A DNA stretch of 64,000 nt from Paenibacillus hemerocallicola (GTDB lineage: Bacteria; Bacillota; Bacilli; Paenibacillales; NBRC-103111), in contig NZ_VDCQ01000050.1 in NCBI RefSeq assembly GCF_006265175.1, positions 1 through 64,000 on the forward strand. The letters run 5' to 3'. Under the pieces are notes generated by a model, which was given only the letters and a program-made list of their open reading frames with translations, made no database searches and had not been told where the DNA came from. Shown one piece after another: positions 26,974 through 35,530 of this stretch. Both the position numbers and the translations under genes were made by a program. Position 1 is the first letter of the stretch; every line of letters starts with the position of its first letter.

Positions 26974-27948
26974 TTACCAGATCGGCAAAAAGCCCCGCAG
27001 CTCTTCCAAAATCGCATCCGCTTTCTTCAGCACGTCCGCCGAAAGGTTCAGGTCGGCGGCCGCCGCGTTTTCCTCGACTTGGGCCGTCCGGCTTGCTCCC
27101 ACGATCGCCGAGCTGATTCCGGGGCGCCCGAGCACCCACGCCAAAGCAAATTGCGTCGGCGTACAGCCGGTCTCTTCGGCCAATCGTACCAATTTCTCCA
27201 CGCAGGAAAGTACATCGTCCCGCAAGTAGCTCTTGATCCATAGATTGGTACGCTCGTCGCTCGCTCTGCTTTCCGCCGGAATCGGGCTCCCCGGCTTATA
27301 TTTCCCGGAAAGAATGCCCTGCGCCAGCGGTGAAAACACGACCTGCCCGATTCCTTCTCGGAGCGAAACGGGAACGACTTCCTTCTCGATATAACGAACC
27401 AGCATATTGTAAATGGGCTGATTGGATACGAGCTTCCTGAGTCCCAGCCTGTCCGCGATTCCGACCGCGTCGGCAATTTGGGCGGCGCTCCATTCGCTGA
27501 CGCCGGCGTACAGAATTTTCCCCTGCGCCTGCAGATCGTCGAGCGCGCGAAGCGTCTCCTCGAGCGGCGTCTCCGGATCATAGCGGTGGCATTGGTACAA
27601 ATCGATATAATCCGTACCCAGCCTGCGCAAGCTTGCCTCGCACTGCTCCATGATATGCTTGCGCGACAAGCCGCGGTCGTTCGGGCCTTCGCCCATCGGG
27701 AAGTATACTTTCGTGGCGATCACGCAGCTTTCCCGGGGGTAATCGGCCAATACTCGCCCCATCACTTCTTCCGCCGCTCCCCGGTTGTAGGCGTTGGCCG
27801 TATCGAAAAAATTGACGCCCAGCTCGTACGCCCTGCGGATGCAAGCTTCCGCCGTCTCCGCTTCGGTAGCGGTCCCGTATGTCAACCAGCTGCCCAACCC
27901 GATTACGCTTACGTTCAATCCGCTCCCGCCCAGTTTTCTGTATCTCAT
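26974..27948 (-). CDS. Aldo/keto reductase, channel-beta-like
   Basis: A 324-residue reductase with the family N-terminus RYRKLGGSGLNVSVIGLGSW, the active-site FFDTANAYNRG, TKVYFPMG and YQCHRYDPETP. ATG start with AAAGGAGG. First gene of a two-gene unit with the reductase at 25945; the pair differ enough to have separate substrates. Its promoter region runs to about 28.1 kb, where a hairpin-array repeat begins. Confidence 0.9.
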   Translation of the reverse strand: MRYRKLGGSGLNVSVIGLGSWLTYGTATEAETAEACIRRAYELGVNFFDTANAYNRGAAEEVMGRVLADYPRESCVIATKVYFPMGEGPNDRGLSRKHIMEQCEASLRRLGTDYIDLYQCHRYDPETPLEETLRALDDLQAQGKILYAGVSEWSAAQIADAVGIADRLGLRKLVSNQPIYNMLVRYIEKEVVPVSLREGIGQVVFSPLAQGILSGKYKPGSPIPAESRASDERTNLWIKSYLRDDVLSCVEKLVRLAEETGCTPTQFALAWVLGRPGISSAIVGASRTAQVEENAAAADLNLSADVLKKADAILEELRGFLPIW

Positions 27949-28120
27949 GCCAAATCCTCCTTTATCGGGGTATGCCTGATGTCGCTTCGACTCTTTAAAC
28001 GTACCAAAGACCGCGCCCGAATGAAAGTAGTCAAAAAAAGATGACTAAGTACATTCCGGGCAAGCGCATGCGCCCGTCCGGCTTGGCGGCGGCGCTTTCC
28101 ATATCGTTAAAACCTGCGAC

Positions 28121-28425
28121 AGCATCATTCGCATACAGAAGTGCATGCATCGCATGACTGGGTGAAAGCTAGCCGCCTTTGCCGGCGCTCGCGAGACTGC
28201 GAATTCATCAAATAGCGGAACTCGCGTATGTTATTGAACCGAATCGCAGTGTCGACAGCAAAATAACGGAAAACCCTGTTCACTGCCCCTTTTCACCCCG
28301 AGAGATCGATATAAAGGAAGTCTGTTCCGTTATATTCAGGAGTGTAATGAAATTCGAAACCATAACGGAATCCAGTTCCGCTAAATACAGGCAACGTGTT
28401 GTCACGCCCACCAAAACGCCTCCAG
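28121..28425. repeat. Hairpin-array repeat, copy B
   Basis: Four palindromic units with (C/A)GGAA anchors at 28216, 28267, 28315 and 28366 (spacings 51, 48, 51 bp). It aligns along its length with copy D at 44744, from the flank GCATCATTCGCATACAGAAG to the shared end CACCAAAACGCCT, including conserved spacers such as CACCCCGAGAGATCGATATA. No gene is present in 27949-28604. Confidence 0.85.
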
Positions 28426-28450
28426 TTTAATGAGGATTATGCTGTCCTAG

Positions 28451-28580
28451 AAAAAAAAGAGACCCGCAAGCAACGGGCCGCGGGTCTTTCAACTATATAT
28501 ATTCAAAAAGGGGGTCGACTTTTATTATAGACGGCTTACATTAAGACAAGATGAAAGAAATATTTCATTTGTGTTACAAA
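28451..28580 (-). repeat. 3'-end repeat with terminator, copy 1
   Basis: About 130 bp nearly identical to 30804-30934. It contains a minus-strand terminator (AGACCCGC 28460-28467 pairing with GCGGGTCT 28480-28487, then T8) and an upstream conserved block with GGGGGTCGACTTTTATTATA. It lies just after the stop of the flippase gene. Confidence 0.85.
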
Positions 28581-28604
28581 TTTCATGTTACAATTTTACA
28601 CGAC

Positions 28605-30224
28605 TCAATTGCCGGCCGTACCGGGCTTTCGCTTCAGCCTGCGCATGATTTTCTGCACCGGCGCGGGGAGCCTTGCCGCATCCTCCGCCGTGACCACCTT
28701 CGTCAGCGCCAGCAAGGCGACGTAAACGGCCATCACCGCCCCTCCGACGATGATCGCATCGAGCATATGGCTCCAGCGATAGCCGAAAGGTTGCACGTAG
28801 CGATGGGTCAGCCATTCCAGGCCAAAGCCGGCCGCGTATACGAGTACTGCCGTAACGGCCAAGCCGAACCATTTTTTCCCGAGAATCGTATAGTCGACAT
28901 GCCTGCGCAAAATAACGAGGTTAAGCTGCGCCATAACGATGAAGCAAAGCGCCGTGGAGGCGATGATTCCGTAAATGCCGAACGTCGGAGCGAGCAAATA
29001 GCTGCAAGCGAGCTTGACCACCAGCCCGATGCAAACGTGCACGATCAAGGGACGCATCTGGCCGATACCCATAAGAACGGCGCCCGACGTCTGCATCACG
29101 ATCTGGAACATGGCGCTGGCTGTCAGCAGCACGATAATGCCGGTGCCGTCGGCGTTGCCGAACATGAAAATGTTGATCGGCCGCGCGGCCGCGCAAATGG
29201 CCAGCACGAGCGGGAGCCCCGACAAAACGGATATATACAGCGCTTTGGACGCCTGCGAGTTTACCAAAGCATGGTCTTTCTTCGCGAACGCCGAGGAAAT
29301 GACGGGAACCGCGGACTGGCTTAGCGCAATGGCCAGTATGATCGGTATGCCCGCGAGAGACTGGGCCCGTCCGCCGAGTATCCCGAGCGCATTGACGGCC
29401 GCTTCGTGCGACAAATCCGGCTGCAGCAAGCCGACCGTAATCGTCGTATCGATCGCGTTGATCAAAGGAACGGCCATCGAGAACAGCACGATCGGCACGG
29501 ACAGCTTGAAAAGTCTGGCATAAATATCCCGATGGCTCATCGGAGCCGTGACCGTCTTATTGCCGACCTGACCATTGCGGCGGTCCTCGCGCTTCAGAAG
29601 CACGGCATAATACAGCATGACGAGCACCGCCCCGATACTTCCGGCGACGCCTCCGAACGATGCCCCGGCCACCGCCCATGCTTGTCCCCAGCCGATCGCA
29701 AGCAGCAGGTAGGCGAGACCGATCGCCGCGACAAGCCGGACGATCTGCTCGATAATTTGCGACAAGCCGTTAGGAGCCATCCGCTGCCTGCCCTGAAAGT
29801 AGCCGCGCATTATGGCGATGAGCGGGAACAGGAGCAGCGCGGGAGCTATCGCGCGGATCGCAAGCGATGCGTTCGGCACCCCGGATATCTTCTCGTAATA
29901 TGGAGCGGCCAACAGCATCAACACCGTCATGACGGCGCCGGCGGCGAGCGCAAACTTGACCGCGGCTTGATAGATCCGCTGCGCCTCCCCGTACTGCCCG
30001 AGCGCGTTCCTCTCGGATACGAGCTTGCTGAGAGCGCTCGGTATGCCCGCCGTAGCCAGCACGAGCAGCATCATATAAATGTTGAACGCGTTCGAGAATG
30101 TGGCCATGCCGGAGTCGTCCAGCAGGTGGACGAGCGGTATGCGCTGCACGGCGCCCAGCACGCGGGCGATCAACGCGGCCAGCGCCAATATGATCGTACC
30201 TTTGACAAGCGAATCTTTCGACAA
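28605..30224 (-). CDS. SpoVB/MurJ-type polysaccharide flippase
   Basis: A 539-residue membrane protein with about 14 hydrophobic segments, starting MSKDSLVKGTIILALAALIA, typical of the SpoVB/YtgP-like branch of the MOP exporter superfamily that flips lipid-linked glycans. I chose TTG at 30224 because AGAAGG lies about 10 nt upstream and family members start at this point; ATG codons further upstream (30266, 30293) lack a ribosome site. No glycan genes are adjacent. It is bracketed by duplicated intergenic modules. Confidence 0.85.
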   Translation of the reverse strand: MSKDSLVKGTIILALAALIARVLGAVQRIPLVHLLDDSGMATFSNAFNIYMMLLVLATAGIPSALSKLVSERNALGQYGEAQRIYQAAVKFALAAGAVMTVLMLLAAPYYEKISGVPNASLAIRAIAPALLLFPLIAIMRGYFQGRQRMAPNGLSQIIEQIVRLVAAIGLAYLLLAIGWGQAWAVAGASFGGVAGSIGAVLVMLYYAVLLKREDRRNGQVGNKTVTAPMSHRDIYARLFKLSVPIVLFSMAVPLINAIDTTITVGLLQPDLSHEAAVNALGILGGRAQSLAGIPIILAIALSQSAVPVISSAFAKKDHALVNSQASKALYISVLSGLPLVLAICAAARPINIFMFGNADGTGIIVLLTASAMFQIVMQTSGAVLMGIGQMRPLIVHVCIGLVVKLACSYLLAPTFGIYGIIASTALCFIVMAQLNLVILRRHVDYTILGKKWFGLAVTAVLVYAAGFGLEWLTHRYVQPFGYRWSHMLDAIIVGGAVMAVYVALLALTKVVTAEDAARLPAPVQKIMRRLKRKPGTAGN

Positions 30225-30309
30225 AGAACTCGTACCTTCTTCCGCTAAAAATAATGACTGCTCCATTATACAACGATTCCGACGCGAACTCATCCTATGA
30301 ATCGCGAAA

Positions 30310-30725
30310 AAACTACGACAGCATAATTCGCATGCAGCAAGCAACATAAGGCTGCTTTTCGCAATGCCGCTGCAGGAGCAGATTTGTTTGCCGAAGACAC
30401 TTGTCGAAGACACTTGTCGAAGACACTTGTAGAAGACGCTTGTAGAAGACGCTTGTAGAAGACGCTTGTAGAAGACGCTTGTCGGCGCGCCACTGGACCC
30501 GAATGCTCTCTCGGAGCTTACTCGTTTAAGAAATAGCGGAACGCGCGTACGCTATATGTTCGAAAATCGCTATCGACGGCACGATAACGGAAAAGAGTTC
30601 CGCTATTCCGCGCTTTTTTTCACTTTTCTTCCTGGCAAGCGGAAATAACGGAACAGCGTTCCGCTATTTTTGGAAATGTCGCGGAAACCGAGACATTAAC
30701 GGAAAAACGTTCCGCTAAATGTGCA
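30310..30725. repeat. Hairpin-array repeat, copy C
   Basis: CGGAA anchors at 30537, 30588, 30649 and 30700 give exact spacings of 51, 61 and 51 bp. The hairpins are near-perfect, for example ATAACGGAACAGCGTTCCGC and AACGGAAAAACGTTCCG. The left flank ACAGCATAATTCGCATGCAG (30315) matches the left flank of copies B and D, but here the arm is interrupted by a 13-bp tandem repeat. Confidence 0.85.
30388..30478. repeat. 13-bp tandem repeat, seven units
   Basis: Seven units of TTGtcGAAGACaC: TTGCCGAAGACAC, TTGTCGAAGACAC twice, then TTGTAGAAGACGC four times. The identical last four units suggest recent expansion. It lies in the region upstream of the leftward flippase gene. Confidence 0.92.
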
Positions 30726-30803
30726 ATAGTGTCGGTACGACCACCATACGGCATACGGAACCCTACTTCGCATTATACTTGCTCGCGAACGATGCAGTCG
30801 TAC

Positions 30804-30934
30804 AAAAAAAAAGAGACCCGCAAGCAACGGGCTGCGGGACTTTCCATTTATATATTCAAAAAGGGGGTCGACTTTTATTATAGGCGGTCTTCATTAAGAC
30901 AAGATGAAAGTAATATTTCAATTTTATTACAAAA
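30804..30934 (-). repeat. 3'-end repeat with terminator, copy 2
   Basis: Near-identical to 28451-28580, with the same terminator design (AGACCCGC...GCGGGACT, then a T-run on the minus strand). It lies 5 bp past the stop of the aldo/keto reductase that ends the six-gene operon, and probably terminates that operon. Confidence 0.85.
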
Positions 30935-30938
30935 TGCA

Positions 30939-31892
30939 CTATGCTTGAACCCACATGGCAGGCGTAATCAATATATCCGGTACGTTGCGGAACTCCGTCT
31001 CGAGAGCTTGCCTCGCGCGCTCGGACAAGACAGGCCCGGAAAGGAGCCTGACGTTATCGTCGATCTGCTCCGGCCGCTCGGCGCCGATGACCAGACAATG
31101 GACTCCTTCGGTATCCCGCACGTAGCCCATGGCCAGCTCCGCGACGGATATCCCTTCCGTTTCGGCGATCTCCCCGAGCTTCGCCAGCGCTTCCCGGGCA
31201 ATCGTCCCGAGCGGCTCGGGCAAACCGTCCGCGGTGCGGAAAAATAATCCTTGCAGGAAGACGCTGCGGGCTATGACGATTTTGCCGTCCTCCCGGAATT
31301 GGCGGAGCGCACCGCACTCGACCGCACGCCGATCCCACAGATTGAGCGGCAGCTGCACCGTCTCGTAGATTTCGTCATGCAGCAGGCGGCCGCATCGGGC
31401 GAACTGCTCGTCGGAGTTTGCCCCGAGCGATACGCCCGCCCTCTCGATCAAGCCGCTCCTCCTCAACCGGTTCAGCACCTGCGACACGCGTTCCCCGTAC
31501 GCTTCCAGAACGGCAGGGTCGTGGATCATCAGCGCCGGGAGCGTCCGCAGCTTCAGCCGCTCCAGTATCGTCTCCGTCCGCTCGTTCATTTGCTTCTCCA
31601 ACGCGGCCTCATCGAGATTCGGATCCGTCTTCAGCTTGGAAACGATGAACGGCGTCCGCTTCCCTTCGAAATAGCGTCCCAGCTTCAGCTCCGCGTCTCC
31701 GTATTCGAGAGCCGTATCGAAGCAGTTGATGCCGTGTTCCGCGCAGCGGTCAAGCAGCGCCCGGGCGTCGACCTCGCCGGTCCGGTTGGCGATTCCGTAT
31801 CCGGATATGCCGAGCTGGGCCGTTCCCAGCATCAGCTTGGACAGCTTTATGCCGCCAACGTCGCTTAGCGGAATGTCCCCGCCTTTTACCAT
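30939..31892 (-). CDS. Aldo/keto reductase, last gene of the six-gene operon
   Basis: A 317-residue aldo/keto reductase: LSKLMLGTAQLG at the N-terminus, catalytic block CFDTALEYGDAE, Lys in IVSKLKTD and His in LMIHDP. It resembles the group acting on sugar-derived aldehydes or ketones such as YajO- or D-threo-aldose-dehydrogenase-like enzymes. The ATG at 31892 has GGAGG 9 nt upstream and overlaps the SDR stop by 7 nt; the GTG at 31901 is too close to that site. Confidence 0.88.
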   Translation of the reverse strand: MVKGGDIPLSDVGGIKLSKLMLGTAQLGISGYGIANRTGEVDARALLDRCAEHGINCFDTALEYGDAELKLGRYFEGKRTPFIVSKLKTDPNLDEAALEKQMNERTETILERLKLRTLPALMIHDPAVLEAYGERVSQVLNRLRRSGLIERAGVSLGANSDEQFARCGRLLHDEIYETVQLPLNLWDRRAVECGALRQFREDGKIVIARSVFLQGLFFRTADGLPEPLGTIAREALAKLGEIAETEGISVAELAMGYVRDTEGVHCLVIGAERPEQIDDNVRLLSGPVLSERARQALETEFRNVPDILITPAMWVQA

Positions 31893-32686
31893 CCGCTCCA
31901 CCCTCCGTCGACGACGAGATTGTGTCCCGTCACATACTTTGAAGCTTCCGAAGCCAAATATACGATGGCTCCCTTAATGTCGGAGTCGTCGGCCATTCTT
32001 CCGAGAGGGGTTCGTTCGACGTAATTGCGAAGGAATTGCTCGGCGCGAATTTCGTTCGCCGTTCCTATCGGGTTATATCCGCCCGGGCTGATGCAATTGA
32101 CGCGCACGTTATACTTGCCGTAATAATTGGCCAACCATTTCGTCATGCCGACCATCCCCCATTTGGCATACGTGTACTCGATTCCGCTCGTCATCCCGGT
32201 GTCTCCGTATACGGGAAAGTGGGGACCTAGCACGCCTTGAATCGAGGCGATGTTGATGATGTTGCCGCCGCCGCGCTCGCGCATCGTTTTCACGACGGCT
32301 TTGGACATCAGCATAAGCCCGAGCCCGTTGACCTGCTGCGCCGCCGACCAGCCCTCGGATGTCGTCTTCTCGATATCGTCCAGTCCCGTCCGCGATACGG
32401 AATTGTTTATTAATATATCGATTCCGCCGTATGCGGTCACCGATTCGCCGACGAACGATTGTATGCTGCCTTCATCCGCCAAGTCCAGACGAACTCCATG
32501 AGCGACGTATCCTCGGCCGCGCAATTCGCCCGCTTTGACTTCGCATTGCTCCCGGTTGCGGGAAGCGATCAGCACCGTCGCGCCGGCCTCGCACAGCGCT
32601 TCGGAAATATGGGCGCCGTACAGGCCGGAGCCGCCGGTGACGACGGCGATTTTGCCGTCCAGACGAAAAGAACTCATCACATTCAT
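31886..32686 (-). CDS. Short-chain dehydrogenase/reductase
   Basis: A 266-residue SDR with cofactor motif TGGSGLYGAHI, the NNSVS variant of NNAG, catalytic Ser in NIASIQG and Tyr/Lys in EYTYAKWG. The C-terminus VTGHNLVVDGGWSGW is typical of polyol or sugar-acid dehydrogenases. Its ATG overlaps the stop of the upstream M14-like gene (ATGA). A role in oxidising or reducing a sugar-acid intermediate in this operon is inferred, not shown. Confidence 0.88.
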   Translation of the reverse strand: MNVMSSFRLDGKIAVVTGGSGLYGAHISEALCEAGATVLIASRNREQCEVKAGELRGRGYVAHGVRLDLADEGSIQSFVGESVTAYGGIDILINNSVSRTGLDDIEKTTSEGWSAAQQVNGLGLMLMSKAVVKTMRERGGGNIINIASIQGVLGPHFPVYGDTGMTSGIEYTYAKWGMVGMTKWLANYYGKYNVRVNCISPGGYNPIGTANEIRAEQFLRNYVERTPLGRMADDSDIKGAIVYLASEASKYVTGHNLVVDGGWSGW

Positions 32687-33726
32687 TCCGCACTCCCCCG
32701 TTTCTCACCGTCGTCGATATGCGGTTCGGACGGTGCTATCATAAACAACGGCTCTCCATTACGTACCGCCGGTGTCCCCGGCAGCATAACCACTACGCCG
32801 CCCCGGGAAGTGACAACCCGCTGCAGCTCCTCTCCGTCGAAACCGTATATCGTTCCGATCCGCTCGCCGGCGGCAACCGGCGAGCCTAGGGGCAGCTCGG
32901 GAATAAAGAATCCGTCTGCTTTCGCGGTTTCCGAGCCGTCGAAATTGCCGTCTCCGTATATGCGTCGCGGTGCGGCCGGCGACGCCTCGTCTCCTTGCTC
33001 CCGCTCATTCGAACGAAGCATTCCCAGATGGCGCATCAATCTGAACGCGCCCGCATAAAACGCCTCGGCGTCTTCACGCCTAATGCGGCGACCTCCATAG
33101 GCTTCCGTATACAGCCACGGAACGCCAAGCGCCAGGGCCGAGGAAACGGTCCGGCCCGGAGCGATCGTTTCGTGAGCCCACAGCAGATCGATGCCGAACG
33201 CTTCCGCCGCCGCCCGGCTGCGTCTGCCGATCTCCGTACCGTCGTTATGATAATAGCCGACAAGCGTGGATACCGCATAATGCGTCCCGCCGCTGTGAAG
33301 ATCCAGCATAAAGTCGGCATGCGCGATAAAGCGGTGGTGCAAATGCCAGGCGATCCGCTCCGTCGGCGTTCCCTCCGGATTGCCCGGAAACGCCCGCGCC
33401 ATATTGACGCCGTCCTCCGGCGATATTCGGGTTCCTCCCCGATAGGAGAGCGCATTGGCCTGCGGAACAAGGATGATCGTCCCGGCCAATTGCTCGGGCC
33501 GCAAATCGCGGTACAGGCGCAGTATCGTCTCGACGCCCTCATACTCGTCGCCGTGAACGCCGGCCAGAACGAGCAGCGCAGGGCCTGCGGCGGCCCCGTC
33601 GATTCGCAGCACCGGAAGCTCGAGAGGCTGCTCCAGCCCGATGTCCGCAATCAAGGTCATGCTTTGCTTCGTACCGGGGGCAGCGGCTTTTGCATCGTAA
33701 CGCTCTATTTCCATCCGTACGGCCAT
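32683..33726 (-). CDS. Aspartoacylase/succinylglutamate desuccinylase-like deacylase
   Basis: A 347-residue zinc hydrolase of the M14-related AstE/AspA family. Zinc ligands fit GVHGDEYEG (His and Glu, about 58-66) and MLDLHSGG (His, about 142). These enzymes cleave N-acyl amino acids or similar amides. A C-terminal domain of about 70 residues (LGSPVAAGERIGTIYGFDGE, then VVVMLPGTPAVRNGEPLFMI) resembles a biotinyl/barrel-sandwich fold. ATG with AAAGGAG upstream. Within the operon it could strip an acyl group from an amino sugar or amino acid product. Confidence 0.85.
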   Translation of the reverse strand: MAVRMEIERYDAKAAAPGTKQSMTLIADIGLEQPLELPVLRIDGAAAGPALLVLAGVHGDEYEGVETILRLYRDLRPEQLAGTIILVPQANALSYRGGTRISPEDGVNMARAFPGNPEGTPTERIAWHLHHRFIAHADFMLDLHSGGTHYAVSTLVGYYHNDGTEIGRRSRAAAEAFGIDLLWAHETIAPGRTVSSALALGVPWLYTEAYGGRRIRREDAEAFYAGAFRLMRHLGMLRSNEREQGDEASPAAPRRIYGDGNFDGSETAKADGFFIPELPLGSPVAAGERIGTIYGFDGEELQRVVTSRGGVVVMLPGTPAVRNGEPLFMIAPSEPHIDDGEKRGSAE

Positions 33727-33748
33727 ATGGTCGCACTCCTTTCCGATA

Positions 33749-34483
33749 TTAAACGATACTCAGCGGCGGCAGGCTTTGCCCGAACCGGCTGTGCGCCGCA
33801 GCGACCGCGCCGCCTCCGTTCCCGGTCAAAGCCGTTCCGTGGCCCGGAAAAAGCTGCTCCACGTCGAGCCGGGAAAGCGACGCAATCGTCTCCCGATAAT
33901 CGTCCATGGAGAAGTCGGGCGTGCCGATTACCGCCAATTTGCCTTCCGCGAAAACGGCGTCGGCAGCGAACAGCGCCTTCCATTCCGGACAGTAATAGCA
34001 CACCATGTCGAAGCTGTGTCCCGGTGCGGCGATAACGCGCAGCGACATGTCGCCGAGGCGGATCGTGTCGCCCGCCTTTACGATCCGATCGACCGGACAA
34101 GGCGCAAGGCGGTACCAATCCGGATACGTCCCGCTTGCCCGTGCAGCCGCGAGCGATGTGAGAACCTCGTCGCCGCTCTCCACCATACCGGCCGTATACT
34201 CCGCCGCGACCACCTCGACTCCGAGCAGCGACCGCCACTCGGCGGCGCCGCCCGCATGATCGGCGTGGGCATGGGTCAGCAGAAGCGTGCGGATTTTATC
34301 CGAAGGAATTCCGTCTTCCTCCAGCCTGCGGAGCATCAGCTCCGGCTCGATGCCGGAACCCGCGTCGATCAGGACGATTTGCGCTCCCGTATCTACCGCG
34401 TATACGTTGCAGTCGTAATGGCTGCTCAGCCCGTATCCGAGCCCCCCGCCTCCGATTACCCACACGCGATCCGTCAGCCTCAT
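33749..34483 (-). CDS. MBL-fold metallo-hydrolase
   Basis: A 244-residue metallo-beta-lactamase-fold protein. The metal motif THAHADHAGG (about 72-81) is complete, followed by His in APGHSFDMV, Asp in FAADAVF and His in FPGHG. Lactonase, thioesterase and glyoxalase activities all occur in this fold. The start overlaps the stop of the upstream Gfo/Idh gene by 4 nt (ATGA) with GAGGAGG upstream; the longer frame to 34570 is not supported. In this operon a lactone-opening step is a reasonable guess. Confidence 0.85.
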   Translation of the reverse strand: MRLTDRVWVIGGGGLGYGLSSHYDCNVYAVDTGAQIVLIDAGSGIEPELMLRRLEEDGIPSDKIRTLLLTHAHADHAGGAAEWRSLLGVEVVAAEYTAGMVESGDEVLTSLAAARASGTYPDWYRLAPCPVDRIVKAGDTIRLGDMSLRVIAAPGHSFDMVCYYCPEWKALFAADAVFAEGKLAVIGTPDFSMDDYRETIASLSRLDVEQLFPGHGTALTGNGGGAVAAAHSRFGQSLPPLSIV

Positions 34484-35493
34484 CGGGCTCCGTCCTCCTC
34501 GTGCAGCCGGATCGGCCTGCCCTGCAGAGCCGATTCCCGGACGGCCCAAGCTACGCGAACCGCCTTCCACGCGTCGATCGGGCGCAAGATGTCGGAGGGA
34601 CGTCCGGTCTTGACGCAGTCCGCGAAATGAGCCAGCTCGTCGGCAAGCGGCCCACCCGCTTTGCCGTGCACCTCATAGCCGGTCAAAAACGACGGATGCT
34701 CCGCCGCCGTACCGCCGATAAACTCGAGACCGCGTTCGGGATCCCGGACAGTCACGCTGCCGTCATCGCCCGTTATTTCCGTACGAACGTCCATGAACGA
34801 GGCGGCCCCGTCCGGAAGCAGCCAGTTGTTCTCCAAAATGCCGATCCCTCCGCGCTTGAACTTCAGCATGGACCAGATCAAATCTTCCGTCTCGTGACCG
34901 GAGGAGGACCGGACGGCGGTTACTTCCGCAACATCGTCGTCCATCAGCCAATGCATCATGTCGATATCGTGAATGCCGAGTATGAATACGGGCGAAATGC
35001 GATTATAAAGGTTGAAATATTTTTTTCCGTTGTTGCGCTTCGCGTAAATCGAACGAATGTTTCCCGCGTCGCCCCGCGTTATTCTGGCTTTGGCCTCGGC
35101 ATACCGGGCATCGAAGCGGAGCACGTGCCCGACCGTCAGCACCCGACCGTGCTCTTCGGCGGCTTGCACGAGACGTTTCGCTTCGTCCGGCGTCGACGCG
35201 AGCGGCTTCTCGACAAATACGTGCAAGCCCGCGGCCAATGCGCACAACACCGGATCGACGTGCAAATGCTCGGGCGTCAAAACATCAACCGCGTCCAGCG
35301 ACTCCTTTTCAATCATCTCTTTCCAATCCGCGTAGCATCGGGCATCCGGAAACAGCGGCCGAAAAGCATCGAATGCCGCCGGATTGCGGTCGCACATCGC
35401 GACCACTTCAACATCCTTCAACTGAGACCATATTCGGGCGTGAGCGGCAGCGAATCTGCCGAGCCCGATCATCCCCAAACGAACGGCGGCCAT
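34480..35493 (-). CDS. Gfo/Idh/MocA-family oxidoreductase
   Basis: A 337-residue NAD(P)-dependent sugar or cyclitol dehydrogenase. The Rossmann motif is LGMIGLGRFA at the N-terminus, the EKP motif is HVFVEKPLAST (about 86-96), and the second domain carries GIHDIDMMHWLM with the usual His/Asp pair. The ATG at 35493 has GGGAGG 8 nt upstream; the in-frame TTG at 35514 is rejected. It sits 37 nt after the PLP enzyme and overlaps the MBL gene, so all are one message. Confidence 0.9.
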   Translation of the reverse strand: MAAVRLGMIGLGRFAAAHARIWSQLKDVEVVAMCDRNPAAFDAFRPLFPDARCYADWKEMIEKESLDAVDVLTPEHLHVDPVLCALAAGLHVFVEKPLASTPDEAKRLVQAAEEHGRVLTVGHVLRFDARYAEAKARITRGDAGNIRSIYAKRNNGKKYFNLYNRISPVFILGIHDIDMMHWLMDDDVAEVTAVRSSSGHETEDLIWSMLKFKRGGIGILENNWLLPDGAASFMDVRTEITGDDGSVTVRDPERGLEFIGGTAAEHPSFLTGYEVHGKAGGPLADELAHFADCVKTGRPSDILRPIDAWKAVRVAWAVRESALQGRPIRLHEEDGAR

Positions 35494-35530
35494 ATGCTTC
35501 GCCTCCCTTTCCAATATTCGGATACCGGCT

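Noticed and set aside
28187-30735. Hairpin arrays read as CRISPR repeats
   Set aside because: The units are palindromic and diverged, only four per locus, spacing is fixed and spacers are conserved between loci, and no cas genes are present.
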